Part shown: positions 1 through 8,284 of the stretch, piece by piece
Position numbering within the stretch: the first letter of the stretch is position 1
How the letters are laid out: every line of letters begins with the position of its first letter
Program-made: the position numbers and the translations under genes
DNA from: Cyclobacterium marinum DSM 745
Lineage (GTDB): Bacteria; Bacteroidota; Bacteroidia; Cytophagales; Cyclobacteriaceae
NCBI RefSeq assembly: GCF_000222485.1
Contig: NC_015914.1
Location: 1,054,001 to 1,118,000 of the forward strand
DNA: 64,000 nt
Reading direction: 5' to 3'
Notes under the pieces: model-generated
Seen by the model: only the letters and a program-made list of their open reading frames with translations
Database searches by the model: none
What the model was told of the DNA's origin: nothing

Positions 1-77
1 ATGACAAGATGATAAAGGGCTTAGAAAAGGGTCTGTATCCTGACGATGGAGTGATCAGAGAACGGGAAGATCTGTGA
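1..77 (+). CDS. 3' end of an unidentified gene (partial)
   Basis: Reading from base 3, an open frame ends at the TGA at 75-77 and encodes 24 residues ending in PDDGVIREREDL. The charged composition looks like a real C-terminus, and the frame is open to the window edge. The fragment is too short for a family call. It converges on the sulfatase gene with an 83-base gap in which I see no clear hairpin. It could also be a chance open frame. Confidence 0.5.
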   Translation, partial: DKMIKGLEKGLYPDDGVIREREDL

Positions 78-160
78 TCTGGCAAACTGGTAGGCAAAAA
101 AATCTTTATCAGCGAAAATTAAAGCTCCACCCCATCAACAAAAAACATCACAACCCCATC

Positions 161-1669
161 TCACCTAAAATACTCCTTATTTACCGATACCTCTTCCAGC
201 AACGGATCGTTTATTTCTTTCATTTTATCCAATATTTTTTGATGTAAAACAGCAACTATCTCCCTCACCTCTTCCCTATTATCATGAATAAGATTGATAT
301 TTTCTTCAGGATCAATCGCAATATGATACAATTCATCTCTGCTAGGATCCATAAAATCTCTTACCAACTTCCAGTCCGGAGTTCTGTAACTTCTTAAAAA
401 AGAAGTAGCATAGTTTACCATACTGTATTCTGCATAAAAATCATTGTCCCAATCAGAAGCCTCTTCTCCTTTAATCAAAGACACAAGACTTCGCCCCCTA
501 AGTATTTGCTTGGAAGAAGACGGAAGCTCCACACCGGCCATCTCAAGTAATGTAGGGTAAATATCCAAAACAGAGACAGTCTGATCAACCTTTCTACCGG
601 CTTGGGCAACTCCTTTCCAATAAACAATTGCCGGAATTTTTAAGGAATTATCAAAAAGATTAGGTCTATATCCGGCATTGATATTTTCAGTTTCTTTGGG
701 AATTGTTTTGGTAATCCATTTACCATTGCCTTTATGCTTAATGCCATTGTGCCCCATATTATAACCATGGTCAGACATAAAGATAACAATGGTATTGTCC
801 ATAACCCCTTTTTCCTCTAGCGCTCCCAACACCCTTCCTACATTCCTGTCCATTCCGGCGGTGCTGGCAAGGTACTCTTTCATCTGTTTTTTGGCTTTTT
901 CAATATCTAAGTCCGGATAGTTTGGATTTGGAAGAATTGGATCCATACCTTCAAATGGCGCCCAGTCCTCTTCTGCAACAGGTAACCATTGACTATGAGG
1001 TGCCCTTGTGTTAAAACACAATAGAAAAGGAGCTTCTGTTTGATTTTTTATAAAAGAAATGGCATGGTCAGCCAAAATATCAGTGGTTAGCCCTTGAACA
1101 GTCTGCAAATTGCCTTCAATCTCAAGCTCGGGATTTACAGGGCTGGCACCACCACCGGCTAGCCCCATAAAAAAATCAAAACCATGATTTTTTGGGTGAT
1201 ATTTTCTCCCTTCTTCCGAAGCCCAATCTCCAAGATGCCATTTCCCAACCAAACCGGTATGATACCCGGCATTTTGTAACATTTCAGCAAAAGTAATGCT
1301 ACCGGGATCCAATCCGGCATTTACATTGGGATCATATTTTAGCTTGCTATGATTAGGACTAACAATAAAGTCCAAAATATTGTATTCACTTGCATAGCGA
1401 CCTGTCATAATGCTTGTCCGCGAAGGACTACAAACCGGCGTGGTCGTAAATGCATTTTGAAAAGTCACTCCTTTTGCTGCCAATTTATCAATATTGGGAG
1501 TATAAGCATTAGGATCTCCTGAGGCACCAAAAGCCCAAGGGGCTTGGTCATCCGTTAATATGAACAAAATATTTGGCCGCTCATCTTTGTTTTGGAAGGG
1601 ATAAACCTCCTGAACAATCATTAATAAATAAAACGCAGCTCCGACAAACTTGATAATTTTGGAATTCAT
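161..1669 (-). CDS. Secreted sulfatase (arylsulfatase family, type I)
   Basis: The 502-residue protein is a family S1 sulfatase, which hydrolyses sulfate esters, typically on sulfated glycans or aryl sulfates. Residues 1-25 form a hydrophobic signal peptide. The metal-binding Asp pair is D40/D41 in ILTDDQ. The sulfatase signature CSPSR starts at C80, the residue that would be converted to formylglycine. A later MSDHGYNMG stretch supplies further metal ligands, and the C-terminal region has the usual DPEENINL element. Length is normal for the family. No formylglycine-generating enzyme is encoded in the window, so maturation must depend on a gene elsewhere. The natural substrate cannot be read from the sequence. 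Sulfatases of this kind are common in marine Bacteroidota that degrade algal polysaccharides. Confidence 0.93.
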   Translation of the reverse strand: MNSKIIKFVGAAFYLLMIVQEVYPFQNKDERPNILFILTDDQAPWAFGASGDPNAYTPNIDKLAAKGVTFQNAFTTTPVCSPSRTSIMTGRYASEYNILDFIVSPNHSKLKYDPNVNAGLDPGSITFAEMLQNAGYHTGLVGKWHLGDWASEEGRKYHPKNHGFDFFMGLAGGGASPVNPELEIEGNLQTVQGLTTDILADHAISFIKNQTEAPFLLCFNTRAPHSQWLPVAEEDWAPFEGMDPILPNPNYPDLDIEKAKKQMKEYLASTAGMDRNVGRVLGALEEKGVMDNTIVIFMSDHGYNMGHNGIKHKGNGKWITKTIPKETENINAGYRPNLFDNSLKIPAIVYWKGVAQAGRKVDQTVSVLDIYPTLLEMAGVELPSSSKQILRGRSLVSLIKGEEASDWDNDFYAEYSMVNYATSFLRSYRTPDWKLVRDFMDPSRDELYHIAIDPEENINLIHDNREEVREIVAVLHQKILDKMKEINDPLLEEVSVNKEYFR

Positions 1670-1809
1670 TGTTAATTAATAATTTTAATCCTCACCCACC
1701 CACCAAAAAGGATTAGTGCCTTTTAATTTTCTAAAAAAGGCTCATTTTAGTAAATGAATAGAGAAATCCCTCAAGAGCATCTACTTGAGAAAAACCTTTC
1801 TTTGCCATC

Positions 1810-1840
1810 TTGGCATTTTCTCCTTCAATTTATAGCTTTG
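1810..1840 (+). promoter_or_regulatory. Candidate promoter of the truA-like gene
   Basis: A TTG at 1810-1812 is followed after 20 bases by TAGCTTTG at 1833-1840, a full match to the Bacteroidota -7 consensus TAnnTTTG. Only four bases separate the box from the ATG at 1845, so transcription would begin at or very near the start codon. That implies a leaderless mRNA (inference). Confidence 0.5.
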
Positions 1841-1844
1841 CAGC

Positions 1845-2639
1845 ATGCAGACCAAGCCTTTTAAATACTTATTTAGAATTCAATACTTAGGCCTTCGTTA
1901 TCATGGGTGGCAGGTACAGAAAGGGGTTAAGACCATTCAGGGTACTTTAGAGAAAACATTCCGCTATGTACTGCAACATGAAAACTTTAAAATTCTGGGA
2001 TCAAGCCGTACAGACACGGGAGTCTCTTGTTTAAATGGAGCTTTTGAATTGTTTTTGCCTTATATCATTGATCCAAACAGCTTGATAGGCCCATTAAACG
2101 ATTTTCTACCGGCAGACATCAGGATTTTAGAAGGTTTTCAAAGCAGCTATGACTTCAATGTAATTCAAGATGTGGCCAACAAAAGTTATGGGTACTATTT
2201 TTCTTTTGGCCCTAAGCCACACCCCATGTATGCCGGTTCTGTAGCTTATGCCGGACAATCTTTGGATTTGGGATTAATGAATGAGGGGGCAGCACTATTT
2301 AAAGGGAAGCATGACTTTAGGAGGTTTTGCAGTCAAGGGAAAAATACACATGATTTTATACGAGAGATTACTTATGCTCAAATTGATGAACCTTCGGAGC
2401 ATTTTACTTTCCTGCCCGAAAAAAACGTAAAGGTTTTTAGGGTCAAGGGCAGTGGATTTTTAATGCATCAAGTAAGAAGGATGGCCGCTTGTCTTATATC
2501 TTTAGGAAAAGGTGAACTAAAACTGGGTGAGATTGAGGAAGCACTTACCAGTTCAGAAAAAACGCCTTTAAGTTCCAAAGCGCCTGCGAACGGCCTAATT
2601 TTAGAAAAAGTATCATTTGTAGGAGACAAATTTGAATAA
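1845..2639 (+). CDS. truA: tRNA pseudouridine synthase A family protein (divergent active-site motif)
   Basis: This 264-residue protein belongs to the TruA family, which isomerises uridine to pseudouridine at positions 38-40 of the tRNA anticodon arm. The N-terminal RIQYLG...YHGWQ stretch (about 11-23) matches the family fold. The catalytic Asp is D57 in SSRTDTGVSC. Most TruA proteins have RTDAGVHA at this place, so the residues after the catalytic Asp are unusual. The C-terminal half keeps GSGFLMHQVRRMA, another family motif. Bacteroidota can carry more than one TruA-like gene, so this may be a paralogue with altered specificity rather than the main TruA. The ATG at 1845 is supported by the promoter box just upstream and by the family N-terminus. 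Confidence 0.85.
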   Translation: MQTKPFKYLFRIQYLGLRYHGWQVQKGVKTIQGTLEKTFRYVLQHENFKILGSSRTDTGVSCLNGAFELFLPYIIDPNSLIGPLNDFLPADIRILEGFQSSYDFNVIQDVANKSYGYYFSFGPKPHPMYAGSVAYAGQSLDLGLMNEGAALFKGKHDFRRFCSQGKNTHDFIREITYAQIDEPSEHFTFLPEKNVKVFRVKGSGFLMHQVRRMAACLISLGKGELKLGEIEEALTSSEKTPLSSKAPANGLILEKVSFVGDKFE

Positions 2640-2767
2640 TAAGCAAAGGAAGGCTAAGATGAAAAACCCATCAAAAGCCGGCCTTAAATTGTATCTCTTG
2701 TTACTAAAAAATAAAAAGTCAAGACGATTAATTCCAGTAAATTTCACGGATTTCTTACAAAGGTTTT

Positions 2768-2796
2768 TTTGTTTTTAGTATTTCAGATTACCTTCG
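2768..2796 (+). promoter_or_regulatory. Candidate promoter of the DUF4494 gene
   Basis: TTTG at 2768-2771 and TACCTTCG at 2789-2796 (seven of eight positions of TAnnTTTG) are separated by 17 bases. The box lies 29 bases before the ATG at 2826, a normal leader length. Confidence 0.4.
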
Positions 2797-2825
2797 TAAC
2801 TTCATCGTAAAGAAGAAATACAGAT

Positions 2826-3347
2826 ATGAGAACATGGTTTTTGTGTAAGGTAAAGTATGCCAAAGAAAATGAAGAGGGACTTCTCAAAAATGTCTCAGAA
2901 CAATATTTGGTGGATGCGGTTTCATTTACAGAAGCTGAAGCCAGAATTTATGACATGCTTGGCAGTGTCATCAGAGGGGATTTTCAGGTAACAAGTATCA
3001 GCAAAAGTAATATTGTTGATGTATTTTTCTTTGATGATGTGGATGTATGGCACAAATGTAAGATTACTTATATTGTGGCTGATGCTGACAGTGGCAAAGA
3101 GAAAAAAGTAACCCAATACATGTTGGTCACTGCACATAATGTCAAGGAAGCATATGATCGGATTTACGAAAGTTTGAACAATATGCTTGTAAGTTTCAAT
3201 GTCCCGGATATTTCAGAAAGTCCAATTGTAGAAATATTCCCGTACGAAAAAGACGACGAAGAACTAAATCCTGCAATCCCTGATAATTTAAAACCACTTT
3301 CTGAAGTGGAAGAGAGCAGTGCGAATGTAGAAGATAGCCAATCTTAA
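2826..3347 (+). CDS. DUF4494 domain-containing protein
   Basis: The 173-residue protein begins MRTWFLCKVKYAKENEEG and continues with YLVDAVSFTEAEARI, which I recognise as the conserved core of DUF4494, a family largely confined to Bacteroidota. It lacks a signal peptide or membrane segment and should be cytoplasmic. The sequence shows an internal duplication-like pattern: WFLCKVKY...VDAVSFTEAEARIYDML near the start and WHKCKITY...VTAHNVKEAYDRIYESL further on suggest two related halves. The last 30 residues are acidic and probably disordered. It is a single-gene unit with its own promoter-like box and a strong terminator. The function of the family is unknown to me. Confidence 0.88.
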   Translation: MRTWFLCKVKYAKENEEGLLKNVSEQYLVDAVSFTEAEARIYDMLGSVIRGDFQVTSISKSNIVDVFFFDDVDVWHKCKITYIVADADSGKEKKVTQYMLVTAHNVKEAYDRIYESLNNMLVSFNVPDISESPIVEIFPYEKDDEELNPAIPDNLKPLSEVEESSANVEDSQS

Positions 3348-3415
3348 CAAAAATCTTTAAATAATACTTAGTGCATTCTTGATAAAAAATCTAGTATGCC
3401 TTTCAAAAAAACACG

Positions 3416-3452
3416 ATCCGAGGTTGCCTAAGGCTTACCTCGGATTTTTTTT
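3416..3452 (+). terminator. Rho-independent terminator after the DUF4494 gene
   Basis: Perfect 9-bp arms ATCCGAGGT (3416-3424) and ACCTCGGAT (3437-3445) are followed directly by eight T residues. The inner GCC/GGC bases can extend the stem. Confidence 0.9.
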
Positions 3453-3612
3453 ACCTCCCGGCAATACCTTAATTACCTATATGGTTAATTTCCACCCCCT
3501 ATTTTAATGTATAGCAGAGATTGGCTTGTAAAGATTAAATTTACTGTGGATTCTTAATTTCAATACTATTCAAACAGCTGAGCGCTCCACAATAAAATAT
3601 TTCTAAGAACTT

Positions 3613-3655
3613 CTTGATCTGTATCAAGTTATTTATCGTAAATGATAAACAACTT
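3613..3655. repeat. Two overlapping inverted repeats upstream of a barrel-protein gene
   Basis: CTTGAT (3613-3618) pairs with ATCAAG (3623-3628). A second repeat pairs the 12 bases 3626-3637 with 3644-3655 at 11 of 12 positions around a 6-base loop. The two share bases 3626-3628, so as RNA the hairpins would compete; as DNA they could be an operator. They lie 106 bases before the start of the outer-membrane gene at 3762. The rest of 3453-3761 is AT-rich with no gene visible. Confidence 0.5.
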
Positions 3656-3761
3656 CGAAAGCACAAATCAAAATGTTTTAACCTCATACGAACTACATTT
3701 TGCTTTATATATTTAGAACTTATTACTAACTTGTCAGGAGCATATTGAAAATTAAGAAATT

Positions 3762-4460
3762 ATGAAAAGTTTTGCATCATTTTTAATTTGCATCTTTTTA
3801 TTGTCAATGAACCCAATTTTAGCCCAAGATAGCCGAACAGATAGAATAGGTATTGGCGTTGGACCATCTTTTATGTATGGAGACAATACAGGTGTTCACA
3901 GTAAGTTTAAATTTAAGGTATTACCTGCCCTATCACTGGATTATCATAAAAAAATCAATCCTTTCTTTGATGTAAAAGGTACCCTTGGTTGGCAATTGGT
4001 AAGCAGTGGAGATCATTATACTCAAGAATTGAAAGAATCCATTTCAAATGCTAACCAGCCTTATGGTTTTTCAGGAAGTGTGCTGTTTGGGGACATAATG
4101 CCTATATATCATTTCAACCCAAACTTAAGCGGTTATATCCCTTCCCTAATAAAGGTTTACAGTGGCCTAGGCTTGGGGTACTTCTACTCAAGTCGGACTG
4201 ATGAAAAATTCATTTTGGATGAATCAATGAATCGTATCGAAAGCTATAAAGCCTCTGATTCAGGAATTTACATCCCATTTAGGGTTGGAGCTTTTAAAGA
4301 CCTAAAATCTGATGCTGATATTGGTTTAGAAGCCACCTTCATTTACAGCCCTTTTAGTGAACTTGACGGAAATGATCTTCAACAAAAACGAATCAGCGCA
4401 GATATGCTGATGCAATTCCAGTTTTTTTACAGAGTTCATATTGGACAAAGGTATCGATGA
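3762..4460 (+). CDS. Outer-membrane beta-barrel protein (porin-like)
   Basis: The 232-residue protein has a clear signal peptide (about 1-22, ending ILAQ). The remainder alternates polar and hydrophobic residues with aromatic girdle positions, as in small beta-barrels: IGIGVGPSFMYGD near the N-terminus, and FDVKGTLGWQL, YSGLGLGYFYSS and DIGLEATFIYSPFS further on. I place it in the broad Bacteroidota outer-membrane beta-barrel group without a specific ligand or role. It stands alone between AT-rich gaps, with palindromic DNA upstream, so regulated expression is plausible but unproven. Confidence 0.75.
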   Translation: MKSFASFLICIFLLSMNPILAQDSRTDRIGIGVGPSFMYGDNTGVHSKFKFKVLPALSLDYHKKINPFFDVKGTLGWQLVSSGDHYTQELKESISNANQPYGFSGSVLFGDIMPIYHFNPNLSGYIPSLIKVYSGLGLGYFYSSRTDEKFILDESMNRIESYKASDSGIYIPFRVGAFKDLKSDADIGLEATFIYSPFSELDGNDLQQKRISADMLMQFQFFYRVHIGQRYR

Positions 4461-4864
4461 AGCTTTTTCCGACAGCTAGGCACATAATAACCCCTTCAAA
4501 ATATTCCAATGCTACAATTTAAAGGAGCCCTACTTAAGTCACGTATTCAAAAAATAAATTTTTAACACCTCCTAGTCTCAAAGAATTTTTTGCTGATCTC
4601 GGATAAATAAAACGATACTGAATTTTATAACCGGAAGAATATCAATCAGTTTTGAGATTACAACGAAGTATCTGTTGGGTAAAATTTAAAACAGCAATGA
4701 AGTGGCTAGTTATTGATTAATTTCCGTGCGAAATAGCTTGTTGATTGTATGATTCAGGATAAATCGGCTTTGTTACCCAGGACTTATTTAACTTAAAATC
4801 AAATAAATTTTTTAAAAAGACTATATCTTTCTAGATTTAAAAAATCTTCACATCCCGATAACCT
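4461..4864. other. Gene-free gap before the sugar transporter
   Basis: This 404-base AT-rich stretch has no convincing open frame. A weak -7-like TATCTTTC at 4824-4831 lies about 33 bases before the transporter ATG, but I see no good upstream TTG partner. No terminator hairpin was found after the barrel-protein gene. Confidence 0.6.
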
Positions 4865-6208
4865 ATGAAAATTAATAGTTATGTTTTGTTTCTCTCTCTA
4901 GTCGCAGCCTTGGGAGGGTTTTTATTTGGTTTTGATACTGCTGTAATTTCCGGTGCAGAAAGACAGATTCAAGAGTTATGGTCTTTGAGTGATTGGAGCC
5001 ATGGATTGGCCATAGCTATTGCACTTTATGGTACTGTTATAGGCGCTTTGTTTGGAGGAATTCCTGCCGACAAATATGGAAGGAAAACATCCCTCATCTG
5101 GATTGGAATACTCTTTTTTGTTTCTGCATTAGGCTCAGCCATAGCTCCGGAAATATACTCTTTTATGTTCTTCAGATTTATTGGAGGTTTAGGAGTGGGA
5201 GCCTCTTCTGTAGTGGCTCCAATGTACATCAGTGAAATATCTCCCGCTAAAAACAGGGGACAATTGGTGGCTTTGTACCAATTTAATCTTGTCTTTGGGA
5301 TTTTGATGGCCTATTTATCTAATTACCTTATCGATTTAAATATTCAGACCAATAGCTGGAGGTGGATGTTGGGTATGGAAGCTATACCTGCATTGATTTA
5401 TACGCTATTGGTATTTAGAGTACCTTTAAGCCCTCGGTGGTTAATTGCTAAAAAAGATGATTTCGAAAATGCCGAAAGAATTTTAACGCGAACGGATCCT
5501 GAAGGTGTTGAAGAGGCTGTGCGCCTCGCAATAGAAGAGAAAAAACTTAACAAAGCCCAAGTTGGGTTTATGGCCTTGTTCAATAGGAAATATATCAAAA
5601 TTACTTTACTGGCAATTCTAATTGCCTTATTTAACCAATTGTCAGGCATCAATGCCATCATCTACTTTGCCCCAAGGATCTTTGACATGGCAGGAATCAG
5701 CGCCGAGAGCGCGTTGTTGTCCACCGTTGGTATTGGTGTTACCAACATTATCGCAACCATGTTAGGGCTTTTCTTAATTGACAGAATAGGAAGAAAAAAA
5801 TTAATGTACATAGGCTCTTTCGGTTATATTATATCCTTACTCCTAATTGCCTATTCATTCTCAGGTGCTCAAATTAACAATACTTTCTTACCTATTTTTG
5901 TATTCATGTTTATCGCCTCCCATGCCGTAGGTCAAGGGGCTGTTATTTGGGTTTTTATTTCTGAAATATTTCCAAATGAACTAAGGGCCCACGGCCAATC
6001 AATGGGCTGTTTTACTCATTGGATACTTGCAGCTATTATAGCCAATGTTTTCCCACTTATGGCTAATCAATTTGGCCCTGTAGTGATTTTCGGTTTCTTT
6101 GCTTTAATGATGGTACTTCAATTAATCTGGGTATTTACAAAGATGCCGGAAACAAAAGGCCGCTCATTGGAAGAGATTCAACAAGAATTTATAAAAGATC
6201 ATGGTTAA
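4865..6208 (+). CDS. Sugar porter family MFS transporter
   Basis: The 447-residue inner-membrane protein has the 12-helix pattern and hallmark motifs of the MFS sugar porter family: GFLFGFDTAVISGAE in helix 1, DKYGRKT in the 2-3 loop, GGLGVGASSVVAPMYISE, the sugar-binding NQLSGINAIIYFAPRIF stretch of helix 7, DRIGRKK and the C-terminal PETKGRSLEEIQ. Members such as XylE and related fructose or glucose porters use proton symport or facilitated diffusion. The gene overlaps the following kinase by 8 bases, so the two are co-translated. The partner suggests a hexose, perhaps fructose, as substrate; the sequence does not decide it. Confidence 0.92.
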   Translation: MKINSYVLFLSLVAALGGFLFGFDTAVISGAERQIQELWSLSDWSHGLAIAIALYGTVIGALFGGIPADKYGRKTSLIWIGILFFVSALGSAIAPEIYSFMFFRFIGGLGVGASSVVAPMYISEISPAKNRGQLVALYQFNLVFGILMAYLSNYLIDLNIQTNSWRWMLGMEAIPALIYTLLVFRVPLSPRWLIAKKDDFENAERILTRTDPEGVEEAVRLAIEEKKLNKAQVGFMALFNRKYIKITLLAILIALFNQLSGINAIIYFAPRIFDMAGISAESALLSTVGIGVTNIIATMLGLFLIDRIGRKKLMYIGSFGYIISLLLIAYSFSGAQINNTFLPIFVFMFIASHAVGQGAVIWVFISEIFPNELRAHGQSMGCFTHWILAAIIANVFPLMANQFGPVVIFGFFALMMVLQLIWVFTKMPETKGRSLEEIQQEFIKDHG

Positions 6209-7082
6209 AAAGATAATCTGCTTTGGTGAAATGCTGTGGGATGTCTTTCCTAAGGAAAGCATTGCAGGAGGAGCACCGATGAATGTGGCCTTACACTTAC
6301 ATCACCTTGGATTGGATGTGAAAATGATTTCCAAAATAGGAGATGATAAACCGGGCCGAAAATTATTAACCTTTACAGAAAAATATGGCTTGTCGCAGGA
6401 TCTTATTCAAGTGGATAAGGAATTCCCTACTGGAAGCGTTCTTGTCAATGATGGGGACAAGGAGAATATTAAGTATGAAATTGTAAAACCTGTAGCTTGG
6501 GATCATATTCAATGGAATCAGCAAATAGATAGAGAATGTAGAATTGCTGATGCGCTTATTTTTGGTTCACTTGCTGCTAGAGAAGTAGAAAGTCGGGAAA
6601 CGCTTTTCAAAATGCTGGATACCCCTGCATTGAAAATTTTAGACATCAACCTGCGTCCCCCCTTTTATACGGCTGACTTGCTAGACAAACTATTAACCAA
6701 AGCAGACATCCTTAAAATAAACGAGGATGAACTTACTCTTTTGGCGAATTTTTATGACTTACCCAATCAGATGGATGCCGCATTGGAAAAACTAAGTGAG
6801 TTGTTTTCCTTTGAGTTGGTTTGCATTACCCTGGGAAGCAAAGGTGCAGCTATCTATCAGGATGGGGAAATTATTAATCATCCAGGATATCCTGTAGAGG
6901 TAAAAGATACTGTTGGTTCAGGGGATGCTTTTCTAGCGGGCTTTATTTATAAATACCTAGGCAAAGAGTCGCTCGAAAAAACCTTGGATTTTGCATGTGC
7001 TTTGGGAGCCTTAGTGGCCACCTTCAATGGGGGAACACCACAGTATCAAGCAGAAGACATTCGCACAATCATGGAAATATAA
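6201..7082 (+). CDS. PfkB-family carbohydrate kinase, probable fructokinase
   Basis: This 293-residue ribokinase/PfkB-fold enzyme phosphorylates a sugar with ATP. The N-terminal ICFGEMLWDVFP and AGGAPMNVALHLHHLG elements match fructokinases. The second PfkB signature is DTVGSGDAFLAGF, starting at D236, with D242 as the expected catalytic base. The overlap with the upstream sugar porter fits uptake followed by phosphorylation, giving for example fructose 6-phosphate. Fructokinase is the best guess from the N-terminal motif; other sugar or nucleoside kinases of the family are possible. Confidence 0.87.
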   Translation: MVKKIICFGEMLWDVFPKESIAGGAPMNVALHLHHLGLDVKMISKIGDDKPGRKLLTFTEKYGLSQDLIQVDKEFPTGSVLVNDGDKENIKYEIVKPVAWDHIQWNQQIDRECRIADALIFGSLAAREVESRETLFKMLDTPALKILDINLRPPFYTADLLDKLLTKADILKINEDELTLLANFYDLPNQMDAALEKLSELFSFELVCITLGSKGAAIYQDGEIINHPGYPVEVKDTVGSGDAFLAGFIYKYLGKESLEKTLDFACALGALVATFNGGTPQYQAEDIRTIMEI

Positions 7083-7086
7083 AAAA

Positions 7087-7122
7087 GACAGCATCCAATA
7101 AATAAATTTACAGGATGTTGTC
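7087..7122. terminator. Hairpin after the fructokinase gene
   Basis: GACAGCATCC (7087-7096) pairs with GGATGTTGTC (7113-7122) with one G-U pair and a 16-base loop. An A-tract at 7081-7086 gives a U-run only on the minus strand, so it fits best as a terminator for leftward transcripts. It may also end the plus-strand sugar operon. Confidence 0.5.
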
Positions 7123-7354
7123 TCCTTTAGCCCTTACCAAAATCTACCTGAGTAGGACCGAAATTTCGATAATACAAAAATCTCAAGTTGTTTGGAGATT
7201 TTAACATAACATCGATATAATGAACATTATTGCCGACAGACAAGGTTAAAGATAGCAACGAATGGGCTAATTTTGAATCGATTTCAACTCGCAAAAGAAA
7301 ACTTTTTGCACATTTCGGGTTTTATTAGATCCTTTACCCGGGCCGAGTTTTATC

Positions 7355-7939
7355 CTAGAAGCTAATTCCTGCGGACAATTTAAACCCTCTGTTATATACT
7401 GAGGCATCCGAATCTTTGAAAACAGGGTTGATACCAAAATCATAACTGGCTTGTAGGTTAAAACCTTTTGGCAAATTATACCCTACACCTACAACTACTG
7501 CAGCGTCAAAATCATTAATACTGTCTGTATCCCAGCCGTAGGTATTTCCCAAAGCATCTGCCTCAAAACTTGAACCTACCAATACTGAGGCCTGGGGTCC
7601 AAAAAACAAGTTTACTCCATCAGTAGCATAAATCCTAAACAATACTGGTAACTCTACATAATCTAAAACAGCCCTTGAATTGACCATGTCATCATTTTGA
7701 GTACCTTTTACCGAATAATACAATCCCGGTTCAATTGAAAATCTTTCTGATACAAAGCCATTTCCATAAATACCGGCATGAAAACCTACACGATTATTGT
7801 AATCATTGCTATTTACATCCGATCCTCCCCATGTGAAAAAATTTGCTCCACCTCTAACACCGAGCCCAGATTTACTCTGCGCTTGAACTGCCACAGTTCC
7901 TATTAACAAAAGCGATAATAATAATCCTAGTTTCTTCAT
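7355..7939 (-). CDS. Outer-membrane beta-barrel protein (PorT-like barrel family)
   Basis: The 194-residue protein has a typical signal peptide (MKKLGLLLSLLLIGTVAVQAQ). An eight-stranded-barrel-like sequence follows: GVRGGANFFTW, RVGFHAGIYGNGFV, RFSIEPGLYYSVKG, DYVELPVLFRIYA, NLFFGPQASVLVG and a C-terminal FKLSAGISF ending in Phe. This order (AGANF, HAGIYG, EPGLYYS, ELPVLFR) is the common Bacteroidota outer-membrane barrel domain family. It stands alone, and its upstream DNA contains a perfect inverted repeat next to the start codon. The specific role is not identifiable. Confidence 0.85.
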   Translation of the reverse strand: MKKLGLLLSLLLIGTVAVQAQSKSGLGVRGGANFFTWGGSDVNSNDYNNRVGFHAGIYGNGFVSERFSIEPGLYYSVKGTQNDDMVNSRAVLDYVELPVLFRIYATDGVNLFFGPQASVLVGSSFEADALGNTYGWDTDSINDFDAAVVVGVGYNLPKGFNLQASYDFGINPVFKDSDASVYNRGFKLSAGISF

Positions 7940-7950
7940 AGCTATATAAT

Positions 7951-7980
7951 AATTGGTTTAGGATAAGTATTAAACCAATT
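7951..7980. promoter_or_regulatory. Perfect inverted repeat upstream of the barrel-protein gene
   Basis: AATTGGTTTA (7951-7960) and TAAACCAATT (7971-7980) are perfect 10-bp arms around a 10-base spacer. They lie 11 bases upstream of the minus-strand start codon at 7939. The geometry suits a dimeric repressor operator or a leader hairpin that could hide the start codon region. No regulator gene lies next to it. Confidence 0.5.
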
Positions 7981-8220
7981 CTATGCCAAATCTTAATGTG
8001 GAGTTTGATCAATTTAATTCGAAGCAGGTAGGTAGCTCCAAATTGTACACACTATACTTTTTAAAGAAGAAGTACATACAAGAAAAAAAACAACCATTAA
8101 GTATCGAAACTCACAGCATTTCTTGTGTGAATCCGAAAACAGTAAGAAACCAATTGATTATAAATGATTTAAAGAATAGCTATAAAAAATCCTACTATCC
8201 ATCAAGTGTAGGTATAAAAA
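7981..8220. other. Gap with one doubtful small open frame
   Basis: The region holds an 84-codon plus-strand frame (7983-8237) between two minus-strand genes. It starts two bases after an inverted repeat, runs into the arm of a terminator, is rich in Lys, Ser and Tyr as expected from AT-rich noncoding DNA, and matches nothing I recognise. I do not call it a gene. No other structure was noted. Confidence 0.5.
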
Positions 8221-8277
8221 AGTTTCTTAGCTATTGAGTTCTTTGGCATTTGAGAACAAATCAATAACTAAGAAACT
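8221..8277 (-). terminator. Long terminator hairpin of the symporter-racemase operon
   Basis: The 17-base arm 8221-8237 pairs with 8261-8277 with a single mismatch, and inner GTTCT/AGAAC bases (8238-8242, 8253-8257) extend the structure. Read leftward, it starts 7 bases after the racemase stop codon and is followed by five U residues (complement of 8216-8220). Confidence 0.7.
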
Positions 8278-8284
8278 GTATCAA

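Noticed and set aside
1718..1741. GCCTTTT/AAAAGGC hairpin upstream of the sulfatase and truA-like genes
   Set aside because: It lies between divergent start sites, where no terminator is expected, and its stem is mainly A-T.
2659..2778. 39-codon frame after the truA-like gene
   Set aside because: Lys/Leu-rich sequence typical of AT-rich noncoding DNA, with no similarity recognised.
7983..8237. An 84-codon plus-strand frame between two minus-strand genes
   Set aside because: It begins next to an inverted repeat, ends inside a terminator arm, lies antisense to its context and has no recognisable domain or biased composition.
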